This document shows, in pieces, positions 59,223-64,000 of a stretch of DNA of 64,000 nucleotides (positions within the stretch are counted from its first letter, which is position 1; each line of letters begins with the position of its first letter). Position numbers and translations under genes: made by a program. The notes under the pieces were generated by a model. It searched no databases, was not told the DNA's origin, and saw only the letters and a program-made list of their open reading frames with translations. This stretch comes from Takashimella koratensis (lineage: Eukaryota; Basidiomycota; Tremellomycetes; Trichosporonales; Tetragoniomycetaceae), in the NCBI GenBank assembly GCA_003116875.1, contig BCKT01000008.1:413924-477923 (forward strand), written 5' to 3'.

Positions 59223-60951
59223 TCAGGTGGTCTCTTTTTTATGAGACTGAACGAGTGGGTCTTTGGTAACGACGTCAAAGTGGCCCGGTCTGATGAAATC
59301 ATTAGCACCACTCCAGTGTTCAAGGTTAGAGTCTTAAAGACTCACCTGTACAATAGCGTAAGAGGCAAGTGATCATCACCTGTTCTTTTCCCAAACTCAA
59401 CCCAATTGATCGGATCACCCTCCTTGATCTCACTCCGATCGAGATAAGCCACACGTACGCCGACATTGAGCGCTTCAGCGAGGGCCATGATCTGCGCGTG
59501 GTCCGCCTCTTTCCCACATGGTTCGACCTCTTGTCTGCAGAAATCGTCGGCAGGGAGCGGGAGGTAAGTGAGTGGAGAGAAAAGGAAAGGTTCGAATAAG
59601 TCCGAGTGGGTTCGAATGTAGGCAGAGGTCATGAGTCGGAGCGCCTAGATCGTCGAATCGGAGACAGAAGAGGAAGGCCAGGGTAGAAAGTGTAGAATAG
59701 AAGGTAAAAGGAGATAAGAGAGTTAGCACGGAGACGTTGTGAGGTACGTAGATGAGAGAAAAACTCACGACTACGATACAGTTGCTGCGCTCGGGATCTT
59801 GGAGGACTTGGATAAGGTCCCACTCAGTCGGCATCGTCACCTCAAACGACTTGAGAAGCGTGAGCAGCGGCTCAAGGAATTCTTCGTACTGCAGATAGTA
59901 GGTAGACGTAGTAATTGATGGAGTGGACAGTTTACAAGCGAATCAGAAAAGACGTTAGCCGCAAACAGTTGATGATGAAGACTTAGTGGTGAGAGGAGGA
60001 GACGACGACTGTGCAAGGCAGAGTAGCGAGAAAAAGAGACTCACGAGGTCGGCGTCAAATCCCACAGACTGCATAGCGGGCAGCGCGTCAGTCACTGACT
60101 TTAGGCCCAGCTGAGCCGCCTCCTTGACGTTCTCCGAGTGTAAGATGCGGAGGATGAAAGCGAGTGTGAAGGCTGGGTAAGTCAGCATCCAATGCAGCGG
60201 AATAAGGCTTCTCCTACTCTTCCTGTAACCCGACTACACCCTATCCCTGCTACCAAGATCCCGACACTACATCGACCGGTGCTCTCGCCATCCCATCCAC
60301 CGGTGCTCTCGCCATCCCATCCACCGTATCCTTGTCCATCTCGCTGTCTTGGCCAACAAATCAACCAAACCCACTCACAGCGATAAAAACAGTCCCCATC
60401 ACCTCGAGCGCGCCAAACCTGGTCCCACCCGTGCTCTTGCAACCAATCAATCTTCTTCAAGATCTGCTTCGACCCGGCAATGTACTCCTCCCTGATCGCG
60501 ACGAGGGGCACGGGCGTGCTGATCAACGGCTAGACAGTATAAGCATCAGCACCTTGTCAACTAGCGCTTTCTGCTAGCCAATTCATGTTGGATTTGGATA
60601 CATCCTGCGTTGGACGTTGGACTCGGGGCTCACCCGACTTGTCGCCTCGTCCACTGGCATATCCTCCATGAGCTTCATAATCTCTTGATCCGTCAACGTC
60701 GACAAATCCGTATTCTCATCGATAACCCTCGGACCCGTGTGCACCTCATTTCCGCCTTCCACAGTCGAATCGGGAGGTACTTCTGTCGTCCCGAGCGCTG
60801 GGGAAACCTCGGCAGAGCCTGAGCGAGAACTAGCGGGCTGGGCGGGACCTAGCATGTCGGATGAAGCGGGAGGTGACAATGTCTCGACAAGAGGTTGAGA
60901 AGGGTTGAGGGTGTTGGGCGGGTTGGACTCGTCGGCGGCAGAGGGTGCCAT
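59223..60951 (-). CDS. Otubain-type deubiquitinase
   Basis: Cysteine protease removing ubiquitin, OTUB1/OTUB2 type. Six exons on the minus strand: 60634-60951, 60379-60529, 60045-60172, 59769-59888, 59346-59644, 59223-59289; 360 residues. The first 100 residues are an unrelated Pro/Ser/Glu-rich extension. The catalytic Asp and Cys lie in ARGDGDCFYR (near residue 150), and the His in RPGHFDV, reached through the last splice. ADHAQIMALAEALNVGVRVAYLD and INWVEFGK match the otubain domain. The active-site Cys loop is followed by Ser-Phe where animal OTUB1 has Ala-Phe. Intron 2 holds a 24-nt duplication. Confidence 0.9.
60275..60322. repeat. Perfect 24-nt tandem duplication in an otubain intron
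   Basis: Two adjacent identical copies of a 24-nt unit (starting ACCGGTGCTCTCGCC), with a third partial start, in the 206-nt intron 60173-60378. Confidence 0.85.
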
Positions 60952-61210
60952 GACTGCGTGTTGCGTGGAGCTGGCGAGGCTGTGGTGTCAAGGTCGAGTC
61001 GAGGGGATGGGGCAAGAGGGTAGGAGGAAGCGATGAATGGAGGGACAAGGACTCGTCATTGAACCGGACCTAGCGGCAACAATAACCACCACGTGGTTCC
61101 CACGTGCCACAAGCTTAAAGATCTTGGTTTGAAAAGATTTTTCGACTTTCCCGGTTTGCGTACACATCTACCCTTCTCACCACTCAACTCCCATCGTCGC
61201 TTGATTCGCA

Positions 61211-62738
61211 ATGGCAAAGAAACACGCAGGACCGAGCGCAGCTGTGCAGCCTGCTCAAGGGAAGAAGCGGACGTTTGAAGACGATGACGACGACGCCGAG
61301 ATCGACGAGGCAGAGGTGCCTGTGCCCCAGCGAGTCTTCAATTCCTTTGATGAGGAAGATGAGGACGACGACGGCGACGACGCGCCAGAAGCGGTAGGCA
61401 CGAGTTCGGGGAAGCAAGCAGCTCTACTTGCTGAGCGGGAGGCAGCATTGTAAGTGTGATATCTTAGCTGTGAGACATTGGATAAGCTACAGGGCGTAGC
61501 GAGGAAATAGTAAAAAAAGAAAAGGAAGACAGACGGGGAATGTAATTCGAGGAGAGGCGGGTGCTCGAGGCGGTCGCTGACATAAGTCTAGGTCAAAACA
61601 AGCAGCGCGCCAAGCTGCCCAAGTTCGCGCGGCGAAGATTGCCCAGGCCAAGTCTCAGAGTCGGAAACCAGCTGTGAAGCAGCAGTCGAAGAAGGCGGTT
61701 GATAAAGGGAAGCGGAAACGACATGCCGAGGAGGACGAAGGGGATGAAGATGAGGACGAGGATGAGGATACCAAAAGGTTGAGGAAGAGGATGGAGGCAG
61801 CGATGGCGGATGGTGAAGGGGACTCGTTTGATGAAGATGAAGATGAGGACGAGGACGAGGAAGATGACGACGAGGAGGATGAGGAAGAAGACGAAGGGGA
61901 TGAAGATGATGACGAAGACGAGGAGGAGGCATCGTTCCATACCGCTTCCGACGCCGAGGGACAGGACGACGACCTCGATGATGACGAAGAGGAAGACGAT
62001 GACGATGACGAAGAGCTGCGCGAGGATGGACCCGTTACTTCCGAGACACTCCGGCTGCGAGCACGGATGGACGCGATGATGGCTGCGATGGAATCTCGGG
62101 CGCAGGAGTTGTCCAAAAAGGGTAAATCGTCCGCCAAAGTGACCAAAGCGGGTGTCGCTTCGACATCGGCTGGAACCTCGAAGGCAGAAACAGCTGTCCC
62201 ATCCCGGGCCGCGGAGGCAGATCTCGGCGGAGACGAGGAGGATTGGTCCCAGTGGGACTTGGGGACGGGAGCGAAACCACTCTCAACGGCAGCGATCGAG
62301 GCAGCAGAGGACGAGAGGAAGAGGGCAAAAGTAGCTGCCAAGAAGGGAAAGTTGGAGCAGGCGAAGAAGAAAGAGGAGAAGAAGCGTAAGAAGCAAAAAG
62401 TTCAGATTGACGAGGAAGTTAGTCGAAAAGTCGGGTACGTTTGCGTCTCACGTCACTCTCGAGAGCTCTTACCCTCGTCCTCATCCTTGCGCCTGCCGTT
62501 GTTTGCTGTAGAAGTGGAGTTGGCTGACTTGATCTGCAGGGCGAGGACAACACTACACGTCCTTCCACCGGCACTGTCGTCATCGACAAGCGCGCTCCCG
62601 CCTGCCCTCGGTCCAGCACAGCGAGTTGGTTCAGGCGCAAACTCGTCAGTGAAGAGCTTTTACAAGCGTGCTATGAAGCAGAGCGGGATGATACCTGGTC
62701 GAGGAGTAGTGGACGGCCGTCAGCCAGCGAGGCGGTAG
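61211..62738 (+). CDS. Acidic, lysine-rich protein (nucleolar type), family uncertain
   Basis: Three exons, 61211-61449, 61592-62434 and 62540-62738; 426 residues. I do not recognise a domain. The sequence has a basic start (MAKKHAGP, GKKRTF), several Asp/Glu tracts (about residues 133-210 are mostly acidic), and Lys-rich coil-like segments (ERKRAKVAAKKGKLEQAKKK, EEKKRKKQK). The last 65 residues become less charged and end in SVKSFYKRAMKQSGMIPGRG and a short basic tail. Alternating acidic and Lys-rich blocks are common in nucleolar rRNA-processing proteins, but this is composition only. The second intron (GTACGT to CAG) is 3n in length and lacks a stop in frame, so intron retention would also give an open frame. 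Confidence 0.6.
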
Positions 62739-63074
62739 TGGTGAGGTTGGTGAAATTGTTCTTGTATGTTAGTTTGGTTTACATCTGGTTCGTTCCCCCA
62801 CAATGCATAGATACTTTGGTCAGGTCGCTATGCATTCCCGCCGACACTGTCATCCTAAGGTTCTCAGTCCACCCATACAGCTTAGCCTTGAGCAAAGCTG
62901 TCACCTCTACTGGTCATTCCGGCGTGGACGGACCATCACGTGAGCCTCGCTTCCAATTTTTTGTAGACCCTGGAGACTATGACGAAGCGTGCGACCTTTT
63001 TCCATCTTGCCGGCACACACTTTGGGAAAAAAAAAATTGTCCACTCTGACCCTCCCCTTCTCACCTCATCGACG
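62739..63074. other. Short tandem intergenic region
   Basis: 336 bp; ends with an A run (about 63026-63034) and a C/T-rich leader before the next start codon. No gene seen. Confidence 0.5.
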
Positions 63075-64000
63075 ATGAACGACCTCCTCTCGCCCCTTTC
63101 TGCGCCTCCTCCGCGCTACTTGCTCGAGTCCGACTCGTCTGACGAGGAAGGGCAAGGCGCGTACCTCTCCACTTCTCGCCGACTACCTGCTGCCGAGTCT
63201 GCGCGCGTCGATTTTCACCCGCTCACCTCGCTCGATGCCGTCGAGAATGTGATGATCGCGCTCGGTCAGGCAGGGAGGTACCTCGCCCGCCGAGCGCCGA
63301 CGGGATCCAAGGTCCTCGAGATCACAGTGGGATCTAACCCCCTCGGAGCTGGGTTCAGGCTCGAAGGAGGGGAAGTGCTGGTCCTCCTCGACGAGCCGGA
63401 GGAGAGCAACGGTGCCGCCCACGAGATCGCCACGCACGTTCTTGGTCTCCTCTCGTTGAAGAACCTGTAAGTCTGCTCTTTCCACACAGCGCAACGACAA
63501 CTACCGACTTTTTGCCTTGCTCCGCATGGCTGGGGTTTTACTTGGTGCACAGTAGCCCAGAAACACAAGCTCATGACCTCGCAGCACCGTTGTTTCCATC
63601 TACGTCCCATCTATGTACATTCCCGACCCATCGAAACCGATCCTCGCCGATCCACCTATCCGTCATCTCTCGCTCTCGGGTATCTCTGGCGGCCTCGAGA
63701 CATTCGATGGGCCCAACTTCGTCTCAGGTATCGCTGGAGCCCTCTTGTCTCTGGTGAGTTTTTCGATCAGACCTTGATCCGCTTTGTCCGACCGCAACAA
63801 GTCCCACCCTCCCTTCCGACGACGACGCTCCCTTGTAAACAAAGACTAACATCAAATAGGCTGTTCACCCCAGTACCGCCCTCTTGACCAACTTTGACAT
63901 CCTCCTCCTCCCTCTTCCCCTCTCGGGCCTCCCTCCATCCTCGCTCCCGTCCGCACTAGCTGCAGTCCAGTCCAAACTCTCGGTCTCGCCTCGGTCCAGC
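63075..64000 (+). CDS. Unrecognised protein, 3' end outside window
   Basis: Three exons seen: 63075-63466, 63585-63753 and 63860 to the window edge; at least 234 residues in one continuous frame. The N-terminus has a Ser/Asp/Glu patch (LLESDSSDEEGQG). Then alternating hydrophobic strand-like segments: KVLEITVGSNPLGAGFRLEG, EVLVLLDEP, then TVVSIYVPSMYIPDPSKPIL and RHLSLSGISGGLETFDGPNF, with NFDILLLPLPLSGLPPSSLP in the last part. The pattern of short strands and a conserved-looking Gly/Pro run could fit a proteasome assembly chaperone of the PAC1 kind, but I cannot support this. The exon 2 acceptor was chosen as the CAG at 63582-63584, the only one keeping the strand pattern open; earlier acceptors run into a different frame. 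Confidence 0.6.

Noticed and set aside
59588..59625. Two GGTTCGAAT-like B boxes
   Set aside because: They lie in and next to an otubain exon, and the flanks do not pair as a T-arm.
61655..62341. Serine-rich minus-strand frame opposite the acidic protein
   Set aside because: The poly-Ser tract is the reverse complement of GAC/GAG (Asp/Glu) codons of the real gene.

Overview
This is nuclear DNA from a fungus, most likely a basidiomycete yeast of the Tremellomycetes (inference; no marker was searched). Genes are compact, on both strands, and cut by many short introns (mostly about 40-150 nt) with GTGAGT/GTAAGT donors, CTGAC/CTAAC-like branch sites and TAG/CAG acceptors. Fungal-specific families are present (SUR7/PalI-type membrane protein, PMP3, NmrA-like, MICOS Mic19). 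I see no bacterial-style operon, transposon, CRISPR array, rRNA or convincing tRNA. Twenty-four protein-coding loci were reconstructed exon by exon; two are cut by the window edges (the lysyl-tRNA synthetase at the left, an unrecognised protein at the right). Every exon join was checked for reading-frame closure by hand.

Layout. 1-11 kb: lysyl-tRNA synthetase (+), FGAM synthase of purine synthesis (-), an ARL5-type small GTPase (+), an unrecognised acidic-tailed protein (-), and a small unrecognised protein with a C-terminal membrane anchor (+). 11-14.2 kb: the longest gene-poor stretch, holding a possible decayed TRM44-like methyltransferase fragment. 14.2-24.6 kb: a LIM-LIM-C1-RhoGAP protein (+), then on the minus strand a SUR7/PalI-like membrane protein, Mic19 and an unrecognised protein. 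24.7-36.9 kb: a 12-TM-type MFS transporter (-), a small SET protein (+) and a 2197-residue DOCK-family GEF (+). 37.4-47.5 kb: CRIPT (-), ARP2 (+), mitochondrial uS19 (-), OMA1 (+), a TMEM41/TVP38-type (VTT) membrane protein (+). 47.5-64 kb: PEP carboxykinase (+), NmrA-like protein (+), Vma12 V-ATPase assembly factor (-), PMP3 (+), Kv-beta-type aldo/keto reductase (+), otubain (-), an acidic nuclear-type protein (+) and an edge-truncated protein (+).

Functionally these are mostly housekeeping genes. Some share processes: actin and Rho-GTPase control (RhoGAP, DOCK GEF, ARP2), mitochondrial membrane and translation quality (Mic19, uS19m, OMA1), membrane and ion homeostasis (PMP3, Vma12, SUR7-like, VTT). 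The most unusual sequence structure is a set of very long C or G homopolymers in introns and intergenic DNA, a cluster of TTCGAA palindromes upstream of PEP carboxykinase, very small exons, and the methyltransferase-like remnant.
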